NCBI RefSeq assembly: GCF_000327385.1
Contig: NW_008709815.1
Span: 862,143 to 926,142 of the forward strand
Source of the DNA: Lottia gigantea
Taxonomy: Eukaryota; Mollusca; Gastropoda; Lottiidae
Length of the DNA stretch: 64,000 bases
Direction of reading: 5' to 3'
Shown: positions 37,901-48,549 of the stretch, piece by piece
How the letters are laid out: each line of letters opens with the position of its first letter
How positions within the stretch are numbered: position 1 is the first letter of the stretch
The notes under the pieces: generated by a model
Databases searched by the model: none
What the model was told of the DNA's origin: nothing
Seen by the model: only the letters and a program-made list of their open reading frames with translations
Made by a program: the position numbers and the translations under genes

Positions 37901-38564
37901 ATGAATTTTTGAAATAATTGAATTATAATTTCAGAGAGAAAACAGCAAACCTACATGATTTATGAACGAAGAAGCACATTTTACTCTAGTACTAGAGAAT
38001 CTAGTGAAGATGATACAGAACCACCGGTAAATATGAACTGCACATTGTATTTTCAATGTTCTGAAATACCCGGTGCTAATCAGCGACTACTTTGTCTTCC
38101 GATACTAACATTGCTTTCTAAGTGTGCAAAAGGCTAAAAACGTAATCGAATAATTCCTTCAAAAACACCTCAAACTAGGAGGTTTCTATTTCTATATTCC
38201 TTTGCTTTATGTGACAGAGTCACAATGTGAAGGCTCATATCTCGACGGTAAAGTGTGAATACTATTACTGCTCATAAGCTTCCTAAAAAAGTATCGTTTC
38301 TGCAACTAAGGGACGGTTGTTCAAACGGATGGTGAAACTGTCGATTTAAGACAGTCAAAATCAATTCTCAAGTCAATCTCAAATTCTCGTGTGACACAAC
38401 CCATTCTTTGATTACCGATTATAACCGTTATGCCGTTTCAGATTATTGTTATGACCTTTTTTGTTTTTCAGGGGAGTTTTATAAGAAGAGTTATACTGAA
38501 ATTACACGTGTTACTAATTACAGCATTTACTGCTGCAGCTGTTGCAATTATTGCTATTGATTAA
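31972..38564 (+). CDS. Ferric-chelate reductase 1-like protein A (reeler-DOMON-cytochrome b561)
   Basis: Membrane haem protein of the FRRS1/SDR2 family, thought to pass electrons across the membrane to ferric iron or other acceptors. Fifteen coding exons: 31972-32167, 32666-32802, 33067-33158, 33342-33867, 34039-34233, 34652-34747, 34900-35062, 35322-35435, 35645-35760, 36011-36097, 36408-36479, 36665-36764, 37035-37175, 37935-38026, 38472-38564; phases agree and give 739 residues. Signal peptide about 1-22, reeler domain to about 180, a Thr-rich linker about 185-270, DOMON about 318-468 (its DTKM exon end matches paralogue B), cytochrome b561 helices about 480-680, and a last hydrophobic helix at the C-terminus. 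The four His expected to hold two b-haems are present, in KIHGCFM, VHRFLM, KLHPVVG and NWVHW. It is convergent with paralogue B at 54047-60122 and shares its exon plan. The Thr-rich linker is probably O-glycosylated. Confidence 0.93.
33498..33720 (+). repeat. ACA-type triplet repeat encoding a Thr-rich linker
   Basis: A run of ACA/ACT/ACG codons within the fourth coding exon of FRRS1-like A encodes long Thr stretches broken by Pro. The codons vary, so the stretch is probably kept for its Thr content rather than as a young microsatellite. The opposite strand gives a Val-rich frame that is a shadow. Paralogue B has only a very short equivalent. Confidence 0.85.
37329..37714. repeat. Two tandem copies of a ~188-bp unit in an FRRS1 intron
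   Basis: Copy one (about 37329-37516) and copy two (about 37527-37714) start with CCTCTCCTTGTAACGTTTCC and end near GAGCTGGCT...GGATTATAAT, offset 198 bp. They differ at only a few positions, so the duplication is recent. Each has the look of a transposon fragment, but I saw no inverted ends. It lies in the intron between exons 37035-37175 and 37935-38026. Confidence 0.9.
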
Positions 38565-40778
38565 GTTACTGCTTCTATGAGAACTAGATTATCATTTAAT
38601 GGATCGAAATGGATGCGACCACATTACAGTAAAAAGAAATCACAAGAGATGATGTTTAAAACTATGTCTGTTATCACAAGCAAGAGGACGGTTATCAAAG
38701 GATATGACGCCAGAATTTATTATATGAAATATCAATGTATAACGAAGTTAACTCCCAAAATATTCACTCTGTTTATTCATTAACAAGATGCAAAAAAAAA
38801 TGTTTTTTCTAGTTAAACCCGATATTTATTCTTTCCAGATTTTCAGATAATGCAAACTATAAAAAGAACCCAAATTTAATCAATTCATAACCATAACTTG
38901 ATAGCTTTGTATATTACTGCAGTAGTTAGAAAATATTTAATTATAGCTCGATATTTATTTAGATATTTCACGGATCTGATATCCTTTCATTGTATAAATA
39001 TGTTATATAACTGTCTTAAATGACCTTTTTAATCACTGGTAATGACATCAATTGCTATACTTATTAGATGACGAAGGCTACTCTTAACGTATTTTCAACA
39101 GACAGATTATTAAGTGTCGAAATGTTTCGTCGATCACAATACCAGGCGAACGTTCAGATCAGATATTTAAATGTCATATTTCAGCAGAAATGAATATTCA
39201 CAATGTTCAGCTATTACGATCTTCGTCTTATACCTTGACTACAATAGCCATCTTCCTTTCATCGCGGACGTTTTTAAATGTAGTGATTTGAATGGATGGT
39301 ACGCCAACGAATGCATCCGATCATAGCCGTCGAGGGCTCTAATTGGCTATATTCGCTAACGCACAATCCAATCAACTTACTGCCTTCTGTCATACAATAA
39401 AGGTGACTATTGCAGACAAGGCATAAGACGAAGTTCGTAATAACTTGACATTGTGAAGATGCATTTCAGTTGAAATAATACAACTTGAATCCTTCATATT
39501 TTGAAGTATGGTACGATCCAATTTACTCGCTCATTGGCTATTGAGTGTCATTATAGTTATTGCTGTCCTGTTTGTATTATTATATTTTGTATATAGTTGT
39601 AATAACGTGCTAATTTATTAAGGTTATGTTATGTAAATTTGTGTAAATATCTTGATATTTTTGCCTCTGTATGATAAAATGTTAATTCTCGAATATTTGC
39701 TTTGAGGCTTCTTTAAACCGTACTTCGTGATGCCTGTCAGCGGCCAATCGGGCTCAATTCAATGGTCGCCTCCAAGAAAATTGCCCAATGACCTGTTCTA
39801 CCGCGAGCCATCTGCATCTTTCCCTTGTACTTCATTGTGTTTCCTTTGCAACCAATGCAATTATAAGGTAAACAGTCGACCACCGTGCATCCATGGTACA
39901 GGCATGCGTATGTCTTTATTGACGACCTCACAAATTTGACGGAAGTTTTGTATTGTCAAAGTCACATTGGAACTGTTCTACTGTCTTAGGACTCGCACAT
40001 TGAAAATAGAATAACAATACTTATGACATGGCTTTGCGTTGATAAAAATATGATTTTCTTAAAATGTATTAATTGAATATAATGCCAGACATTTCAACAT
40101 CTCCTGTTGTCTCGACATGCTTTCCGCACATTTCACAGGGTATGTTGTTTAATTATTAGTTTCATTTGACACGTGCAAATTAGCGTGACTGCTGATTGCA
40201 TTTTAAACAATCGGTTTATTAATGCCTAATCAAACTTTGATCTTTCCCATTGTCTTACGATCTAAGAATTCGATAGACTTAAAGATCTGATTAAAGCAGA
40301 GCCCACCTACAGGAAACTTTCAGAATAAGTAAGAGGTATATTTCTCTACAATTTTCAGTTTATTTCGCTAAAAATCGTACATTAGTTTTCCAACATCAAA
40401 CAAAAGACATGGCGACATTAAAATGTTTACGTAAAACTTTTTACTAGTTTTTCGCGTTTTAAAATTAACAGCAAGATACTTAAAGTTGGTCAAGGAAGCG
40501 CCACTGATTAATATAAGTCCACAACTAATGATGAACTGTCAATCTGTCTAAAATGAAATGAATTCTTGTATATATTGTTAAACATTTACTTATAGCGTAC
40601 AACACTTTAACAGTTTTTTTTATTGATTTGCATAAATAATAAAATTTTTGACAAATATATACTTTCAATTTATAAATCAATAAATATAATCAATAAAGTT
40701 TCAATCTTTTGTTGAAGTTTTAATTAACACTTGGCGTTATAAAGAAGTTATCTGAATTTGGATAAAGTGCTGTTCAAA
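38565..40778. other. Intergenic after FRRS1-like A, with a MITE
   Basis: It contains the FRRS1-like A 3' untranslated region and the MITE at 39174-39483. About 39725-39945 is richer in G+C and keeps open frames on both strands, but neither resembles a known domain. Nothing else is supported. Confidence 0.55.
39174..39483. mobile_element. MITE with ~80-bp terminal inverted repeats
   Basis: The left end (39174-39255) and the right end (about 39400-39483) are inverted copies: both read ATTACGA-CTTCGTCTTAT-CCTTG-CT-CAATAG inward with scattered mismatches, and the pairing continues outward through TATTTCA. The centre is unique and non-coding. The total of about 310 bp fits a non-autonomous DNA transposon. 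Target duplication was not clear, so family is open. Confidence 0.75.
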
Positions 40779-43666
40779 ATGTCTTACAAATTGTTCCTCG
40801 TCTGTTCCGTTTTTCAAGTTTGTTTGGCTGAGAGAATCATAAAATACCAATTCCTGTCTCATGAAAAATTTGATGACCCTTATAACAAAACATATACAGA
40901 TAAGTTGGGGTGTATGCAACAATGCCTTGAAAATAACCAGGAACCGTGCATATCTTTTATGTATCAAACACAGACAGGGATGTGCCATCTATTTAACCGT
41001 TTTCTTACTGAATCTGAAACTTCTGATGAAGTACAAGAAAAAGAAAATAATGAAGTATATGTACCAGTTATGGGTAAGTTTTTTTTACAATTTTATTTTA
41101 AGATTCCTTTTGATCTCATCTCCTGTTAATGATTAAGTTTAAATGTTCAGCGATTGCAGAATTTTAACTCCCGAGATATAAACCCCTGTATTCTTGCATC
41201 TTGAAATGCTATAAAAGTTACAGAGATTGAGTTTATATTGCTGAATGCGAAGAAATCACATCTCCCACACCTATAAAATTTTGATTCATTTTGTCCAGAA
41301 CTGTCATAAGCATCTGTTACTAATATAATGGATTAACGTATTGTGATTTTTGATCACAGGTTTTGACCTCTTGACATGTTATGACTTATTTAACAAATAT
41401 TATTTTTGATTGATATATTTTGACTCATTTGAAAGGCATGTTTTGACTTATATGGTTGGAAAGGTTTTGACTTATTTGATTGACTTGTTTTGAATGATTT
41501 GAGATATTGTGATGTCTATTGTATGACGAAGAAAAATGTGGCTTTAATAGCAATAGAAAAATAATAAATTCTCGCAAATAGGTAAAACCATAAACTTTTT
41601 GTTTGTTTTGCAATATGGCATGCCAAGGCTTTCGCCTTTTAAAAAATATTGCATAGATATTTTCATTGTCTATAGTTTTTCATGTATTTCTCTTTAACAC
41701 GTCTGCTGCTACAATTTATTGTCAGGTGGATACGGTTTCAACGAAGGTATTGCATGCAGTATTGTCGGATACAATGTATATATCAATTTTTTATGCTAAA
41801 ATATCTGGACCATCGTCTATCATGTTTGTAACTATCAGAAGATATTTGTGTTTTCAGATATTGCTTTAAAGAAACCTACACACCAAAGTAGTAGACCCCA
41901 AAGTTCTCAGCGCGCCGTTGATGGGCGTGTATCTTCTATCTCATACACTTACCCTGAAGACAATCCATGGTGGTGTGTGGATTTACAACGTGTATACTCC
42001 ATACGACTTGTTCGAATTCAAGGCCAATTACCAGGTTAGTTATCATTATACATGTATATATATTTAACCGTAGCCCGACAAATCTGGCCCTCTGGAATAT
42101 CAAAACTGGGATTAGGGTCAGACATATATTGTCGATTTTCATGGGATTTGCACCGAACCATTTTTGGATCTTTAGCTTTTGAGAATTTTCACCATGACAA
42201 AAGCACAATTTGGCAAAACTTTTGGTATCTATACAAAACTGAACAATACGACGAACAAGATATTGCTAAATATTCTGCGATGTCCGTGTGCCCCATACGG
42301 TACTACAATACAGTCAAGGGGTATATTTTCTCTTTTTTGTCTCCGTAAGTATTTAACCAAAGCTTAGGTGTTATACCTTATAAAGCGACAAGCTACAAAC
42401 TTATTACTCAAAATAAAAGATCAAAACAAATTAAAAATAATCCATAGCTTCTTTACGTCCACAAACAGATTTTGGTGCATTTATTTTTAACTAAGTCAGA
42501 GCAGTAACTCAAGAACTCTTTATCAATTACTGTGCACGTTAAAGATCCCTCGACAAAATATGCCTCATTGCACCCTGCATAGCGTTGCCCGTCTTCATTA
42601 GTCCACAATGTGCAGAAAAGTAGGACGTTAAACTTCATTCATTTCATTTCATTCTTTATCAATCAATCGTTGATTTTGAACTCATGTAAGAGAGTCCTAT
42701 AAAAATAATTTTAATACACTGATAACTTTCTTAATACTAATTAAGCAAGGGCAGTAACTCAAAACTGGTCATGAATAAAGCATCAACTTCACACTCTTCC
42801 ACGATCTCATTCAGCTTAATGATCAAACCAAATTTTATCAGAAGTAACTTAATTAAGAGATTTTAACGAAGTTAAGGGAAATAATTAAACAAAAAACGTA
42901 TCAACTTCGAACTCATGTATATTATTATAAAATACATACATTATATAGAGTTTCATCAACTCGATTGAAAATTTTAGTGGATATTGTGTCCACGTACGCT
43001 TTTTGACGCGTTTAATTTTTGACCAATCGTACCTTAGTATCAGAAACGGGAATTTTTTAGCTAAGCCAATCGGCAATAGCGTTCACAGCTCACCGTAGAA
43101 ATTTGAGCCTTGAAATCCCAATGTGGCGAGAATGTGTCAACATGCAAATTAACCCTCCACAATGGGGAATAACATCAAAACCATTCCACTGATCGCGCCG
43201 AGTTCATCAAATCTCTTGAAAACTCTAGATTTTATAGGTGTTAAAGGTGTTTTGGCAACTTATACACCCCCCCACCCCCACACACACACACACATCCACC
43301 CTCACATACCTAATGATTCATAGAAACCCAATCGGGACATGTCTATATCATTGAAAAGAAAGGGGTAGTTTTGTTCCTTTTTCTATTACAGGTCAATCGA
43401 ATTACAAGTCATATCTCAAAGATTTTGAGGTGAGTCTTGGAAATGCTGGTGCGTGTGATCAAGATGGATATTTGTCGGCAACTCGTTGTTTTCAGAATAC
43501 GGGGGATAGTTATGAAGAGATTTATGAAGTAAAAAGATGTAACATGCTGTCTAACCCTAGTAACCTTACAGCTAGATTTATTTTCATCAGTTGTAATGAG
43601 CATAGAAAACTAGTTCTTCGAGACGTAAGCGTCTTAAGTGAGTTCGTTAGTGGTGATTGTAATTGA
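40779..43666 (+). CDS. Secreted PAN/apple plus F5/8C (fucolectin-like) protein
   Basis: Three coding exons 40779-41073, 41858-42034 and 43392-43666, phases agreeing, encode 248 residues. The first ATG in good context (MSYKLFLVCSVFQVCLAERI) gives a signal peptide; a TTG upstream in frame was ignored. Residues about 18-98 have Cys spacing of a PAN/apple fold (CMQQCLEN, then CISF and CHLF). Exons two and three encode a discoidin-type domain of the fucolectin/tachylectin-4 kind, with KKPTHQSS, RAVDG, the hallmark NPWWCVDL and later DFEVSLGN. Such proteins bind sugars in haemolymph or mucus and are counted among molluscan immune lectins; binding here is inference. A possible poly(A) signal AATAAA is at 43983-43988. 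The second intron carries several repeats including a SINE with clear target duplication. Confidence 0.85.
41340..41510. repeat. Degenerate TTTTGACTYATTTGA tandem repeat
   Basis: Variants of TTTTGACTTATTTGA and TTTTGACTCATTTGA recur about eight times in the first intron of the PAN-F5/8C gene, with uneven spacing. It is an old, decayed minisatellite. No function is suggested. Confidence 0.55.
42490..42900. repeat. Dispersed repeat with GGGCAGTAACTC motifs (interrupted by the SINE)
   Basis: AGAGCAGTAACTCAAGAAC (about 42498) and CAAGGGCAGTAACTCAAAAC (about 42748), each followed by a similar sentence of 'cat/tca' rich sequence, resemble the pieces at 62480-62810 (AAGGGCAATAACTCAAAAC). It is a dispersed repeat often seen in molluscan non-coding DNA. 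Class and full length cannot be told. Confidence 0.5.
42528..42652 (+). mobile_element. SINE 3' fragment with perfect 11-bp target duplication
   Basis: The insert starts TACTGTGCACGTTAAAGATC and ends TAGGACGTTAAACTTCATTC plus an ATTTC simple repeat, the kind of tail seen on molluscan SINEs. It is bounded by tctttatcaat at 42517-42527 and again at 42653-42663, a perfect duplication. The host is a second dispersed repeat of the GGGCARTAACTC kind, so one repeat has jumped into another. The 5' tRNA-like part is absent. The intact duplication argues for a fairly young insertion. Confidence 0.75.
43013..43150. repeat. Dispersed repeat, second copy of 23042-23185
   Basis: It shares TTTTAGCTAAGCCAATC and GTTCACAGCTCA with the copy at 23042, in the same orientation. 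It lies in the last intron of the PAN-F5/8C gene. A CA microsatellite follows at about 43264-43295. Confidence 0.65.
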
Positions 43667-44207
43667 ATTAAATGTCCTTGTTTCTAAACACCAAGTCGAC
43701 GACAGCATATCCTCTCGTAATGAATTCTGAACTACTCGGCATACTTTACAGAGTAATTTGTAGATGAAACAGAAATGGCTACATTTTAATATATCTTTAT
43801 TTATAGCAGGACTTTGTGGAATGAAGTGTGATTTAGATTTACCCTATAATCCATTTTATTGTTAACACTTACCAAATTACATTTCATTGCCTAAAAGCAT
43901 ACTTTGGGTATGCCCTTAGAAAAACCCTACTACTGAAAACACGACACTTGTTCGATACAAGTATTATTATATTAGTATGATCAATAAATTTCTGTTCGAT
44001 ATTGAGTTTCTCGCGTATATAACAAGGGCGGTAATCGGAAGCCTACAGGATATCAATATTCCTTCAATTGAATACAAAATAAAAATTAGATAACTTTAAT
44101 TTAATAATGTTATTTTAAAAGACAATATTTTCTTAAACCTAGCAGAATCATATAATTATTTTATTTACTTCATTTTTAATTAAAAATTAAATATTGTGTT
44201 ACAAATA

Positions 44208-46850
44208 CCAGGTAAAAACATTATTGGTTGTATTTATAGACAATATAACTTCAACCTTTTTCACGGCAATATACACCACATTCTTGTGAATATACGCCCA
44301 CACAGCAGCTTTGTTTTAAATAACAAGAATATTTGCACTCCTATAAGGAGTAAAATTTGTAATTATTAATAGATCCGATTCAATCGCTTCTCTGGATAAG
44401 GTATGCTCACAAACTTTTCACTGTCGGTACTGTGATATCCCATTTTATTGAGAAGTGTGAATTCAGAAAAAAAAAACACTTGGCCATAATTACATGACAT
44501 CATCGTCACAAATACCATTACAATATATTCACATACAAAGGTCAGGTGATTTCATTTAGGCGAGTATGTAATAGTAGCATCTTCTTAAAGGGAGATAATA
44601 ATGATGAGGGCATTAATTTTTTTTTAAATTTCCAACAACAAAATATTTCACCATGTCTATAAATTTCATTTTTATATTAACTATCTCTTATGTATATACA
44701 TGGAAAAAAATTCATATATAGTTTTTTTTTATAGTTTAAAATAGAAAATAAATAGTTAATCATAAATACCACTTTTTATTATTATTATTTCATTTTCAAG
44801 CAAAATTTGCAGATTGTCATGTATCCGACAATATACTCTCATAGAGATATACGTCCCACTCAGCAGTGGATGGTAAAAACAAGAAGAATATTTGAACTCC
44901 ACTATCGGAGTAAAAATAAACGAAACATAGAACGATGTTGGCTTGCATAAGACAATAGATAGTGTCATATAAAATAGTTGCATGGTGTAGTTACGTCCAC
45001 CAGGTAAAAACATTATTGGTTGTATTTATAGACATTATAACGACAACCTTCTTCCCGGCAATATACACCACATTCTTGTAAGGTATGCTCACAAACTTTT
45101 CACTGTCGGTACTGTGATATCCCATTATATTGAGAAGTGTGAATTCAGAAAAAAAACACTTGGCCATAATTACATGAGATCATCGTCACAAATACCATTA
45201 CAATATATTCACATACAAAGGTCATGTGATTTCATTTAGGCGAGTATGTAATAGTAGCATCTTCTTAAAGGGAGATAATAATGATAAAGGCATTATCATT
45301 TTTTTAAATTTCCAACAACAAAATATTTCACCATGTCTATAAATTTCATTTTTATATTAACTATCTCTTATGTATATACATGGAAAAAAATTCATATATA
45401 GTTTTTTTTTATAGTTTAAAATAGAAAATAAATAGTTAATCATAAATACCACTTTTTATTATTATTATTTTCATTTTCAAGCAAAATTTGCAAATTGTCA
45501 TGTATCCGACAATATACTCTCATAGAGATATACGTCCCACTCAGCAGTGGATGGTAAAAACAAGAAGAATATTTGAACTCCGCTATCGGAGTAAAAATAA
45601 ACGAAACATAGAACAATGATGGCTTGCATAAGACAATAGATAAAATAGTTGCATGGTGTAGTTACGTCCTCAAATCTGTGATGCCGTATTTTCCACTGAC
45701 TTTGAGATCTCAGACATTTTCAGTTACCTAAAATAAGACCCTACTCCCCAGAGTACAACACGACAATCCGGTCGGGGTCGTAGTCGGTGTTAACGAGGAG
45801 TAAAGACCACGTGACAGACTTTCTTTGTGGTTCAAAGGCGAGCACAGTATTACAGTTGTGACAGAAACCTGCATATTAATGACACGAAGTTATTACCTAT
45901 TACATTAGACCGTTTATAATCATAAGCCTATTTGTCAATATGAATGCAATTCAAAATAACATATCGCTTTCTAATACAGTTATGTGTATAACACGTACCA
46001 TATATTTTACTCTTGTAAGGGAGATAATCGAAAAGACGCTGATATTAATTTTTTTTGATTTTAATTTGTATTAACTATCTTTTATATATAAATATGGAAA
46101 AAGATTTCAAATATGATTTTATAATTTAGAATAAAAAAAATATAGTTAATCAAAGTTACCACATGTTATTATTATTATTATTAAATTTTAAAGCAAATTT
46201 CGCATCATGTACGACAATATATTCTGACAGAGAGATATGTCCTACTTAGCAGTAAATATAACCGAAACTTAGGGACCATGATGGCCTGCATAAAACAAAC
46301 AAATAGTGTCAAATACAATCGTTGCACGGTGTAGTTTCATCCTCAAAGCTGTGATACCGTATTTTCCACTGACTTTGTGATTTCAGACATTGCAGTTTCA
46401 CAAAATTGGATGCTAAATCTATCAATATATCGCTAGCTCATACAGTTATGTGTATAACACGTACCAGGTTATATTTTACTCTTGTAAGGGAAGTTATCTA
46501 AAAGATGTAGATATTAATTTTCTAATTTTTAAAGAAAAAAATACATATTAATATATTTGAAATTACCCTTAAAATTTTACAAATGTTTTTTTTTTGTAAC
46601 TTAAGAAATCAAATATTTCACAATTTGACACGATATTTAATAATAAAAAATATATATTGTGTTTTAAATACCATTTATTAATAGTATTATATCTAGATAT
46701 ATACAAATACAACAAACCTATTTATTACGACAATATACCCCACTATCATGTGAATATATGTCCCATTGGTAGCTTTGTTTTAAATAAGAAGAATATTTGA
46801 ACTCCTGATTAGGAGTAAAATGATATAATATGATGTAACCTAATAACTGC
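44208..46850. repeat. Satellite cluster, ~0.8-kb units with internal hairpin sub-repeat
   Basis: Unit one is 44208-44999 and unit two 45000-45668; both begin CCAGGTAAAAACATTATTGG and end GTGTAGTTACGTCC, and they are nearly identical except that unit two lacks about 115 bp near its start. More decayed relatives follow at about 46010-46400 and 46440-46840, after an unrelated insert at about 45670-45990. Within the units a smaller motif, GAATATTTG then ACTCC, a 4-6 base loop, and GGAGT then AAAA, occurs four times (44327, 44886, 45567, 46791). No protein is encoded. The near identity of units one and two means recent tandem duplication. Confidence 0.9.
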
Positions 46851-46957
46851 TCGTAATAAGGCGAGTGATTATTCTTTGCCATGGCATCCTGTCGTTATAT
46901 AGTATGATATTACAGGACCATGGAACACGTACTGTACAACGAAAATAAAGGATGATG

Positions 46958-47417
46958 TCATATAGCGTATCGACGAACTATAATTGCTACATGCTGTCAT
47001 ATAGCGTATCGTCGAACTATAATTGCTACATGCTGTCATATAGCGTATCGACGAACTATAATTGCTACATGCTGTCATATAGCGTATCGACGAACTATAA
47101 TTGCTACATGCTGTCATATAGCGTATCGTCGAACTATAATTGCTACATGCTGTCATATAGCGTATCGACGAACTATAATTGCTACATGCTGTCATATAGC
47201 GTATCGTCGAACTATAATTGCTACATGCTGTCATATAGCGTATCGACGAACTATAATTGCTACATGCTGTCATATAGCGTATCGTCGAACTATAATTGCT
47301 ACATGCTGTCATATAGCGTATCGTCGAACTATAATTGCTACATGCTGTTATATAGCGTATAGTCGAACTATAATTGCTACATGCTGTCATATAGCGTATC
47401 GTCGAATTATAATTGCT
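46958..47417. repeat. 39-bp minisatellite, about 12 copies
   Basis: The unit runs TCATATAGCGTATCG-W-CGAACTATAATTGC and then TACATGCTG, 39 bp. There are 11.8 copies, nearly identical, differing mainly at one A/T position whose order is A,T,A,A,T,A,T,A,T,T and then one further variant. Because 39 is a multiple of three, both strands show repetitive open frames; these are not genes. It follows directly on the satellite cluster. Confidence 0.97.
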
Positions 47418-47951
47418 GCTTTTGAACAAATTTTCACATCGCAAGGGAAGTAACTGTGTTAACAAACATACTATTACTAAATTGTAAATGGGGTTAGGGG
47501 TTTCTTTCAGATTCGTCCATCTGACCAAGTTGATTGCAGTTTTGTATCCGGAACACATGTCAGCAACATAAACAGCACATGCTTGAGATAAAGGTCCAGA
47601 TGCAGTTCCGTTTCATGGGTTCCACGATCGTCAAATGAAGACTATTTTAAACGAAGCATTTCAGAAATTTGTTGCATATTTTAATTAGATCATCTGTTGC
47701 ATTATTATTAACGCATGTAATCTCTAGATTATTTTATGAATTAAAATATTATGCACTGTGCAGTGACAGAAATTGTGTCAGGACAAATTTTTTGCACAAC
47801 CTGTTGTATATTGGGGTCTGTTTATTGTGCTATCCGAACGACTAGACGCCTTTTCCATGCATAGTGTTTTATAATTTGTAACATTAATAACTAGTTCATT
47901 AAAGTGGTGATGATGTTTATATTTTTTAGCATTTTGTCCCGATGGAAAAAT

Positions 47952-48169
47952 AGGTTATTGAGCAAAAGACGTTACCATCTAACATGAAAGGCAGTTTCTA
48001 CACTAAAACAACCACGAGTAAAAAGAAGTGTGTAGACGCTTGTATAGATGATGCCAACTGTGGTGCCTTGTTATTCAACAGCGTGGGACGAGAATGCAAT
48101 GATGCCCTTTCTTCGGCTTCATTGGGACAATCATCATCACATACCTTTGGTCGTAAACTATGTTTCTAA
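47952..48169 (+). CDS. Orphan PAN/apple-like terminal exon
   Basis: A frame from the AG at 47951 or the ATG at 47984 runs to TAA at 48167-48169, and AATAAA overlaps the stop (48169-48174). It encodes KKKCVDACIDDANCGALLF and later RECND and KLCF, the C-x3-C-x5-C pattern of PAN/apple modules and close to the one in the PAN-F5/8C protein upstream. No signal-peptide exon is visible before it; the satellite block stands in between. It may be the last exon of a gene whose start was displaced, or a dead duplicate of the upstream gene. Acceptor choice is uncertain. Confidence 0.4.
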
Positions 48170-48549
48170 ATAAAATCCACAATATTTTTTATATGCATAT
48201 TGAATAGCCACAGAGAAATAACGCAAAACTTTTATAACGTACGACATCCATAGAGTCTACATAGCTAATAAGGTTTATTCAGTAATGAGGTTTTCTAGCA
48301 TTTTCTGTGTATCCAATGTACAGTCAAAATCCGTGGTTATAACAAAGTCACCGGTTTATGCGTTATTTCAAATGTTACAAAATCTATATATATATATATT
48401 AAAGCAAAGGCAGTCTAATATAATCATTGACATTGTCATTATCATTGCAGTTTTCAAATGATAGGTCATGAAAAAACGATTAGCCAACCAAAATATAGTT
48501 TGGATATAAATTGCTTAAATGAACATGTATGCCGTAGCGTCAGAATCAT
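48170..48549. other. Spacer between the PAN-like exon and the P450
   Basis: It holds the 3' ends of two convergent transcripts. TTTATT at 48274-48279 is a possible minus-strand poly(A) signal for the P450, about 270 bases past its stop. No gene is seen. Confidence 0.5.

Noticed and set aside
42885-43134. Short frames in the last intron of the PAN-F5/8C gene
   Set aside because: They fall within dispersed repeats and keep no domain signal.
44208-46850. Hammerhead ribozyme in the satellite units
   Set aside because: I looked for the CTGANGA and GAAA core in the units and did not find both in the right arrangement.
46958-47417. Regular repeats as a CRISPR array
   Set aside because: Units are directly joined with no unique spacers, and the DNA is clearly eukaryotic.
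46869-47558. 229-residue minus-strand frame and 136-residue plus-strand frame with 13-residue repeats
   Set aside because: Both are readings of the 39-bp minisatellite, open only because 39 is a multiple of three. No other coding signs.
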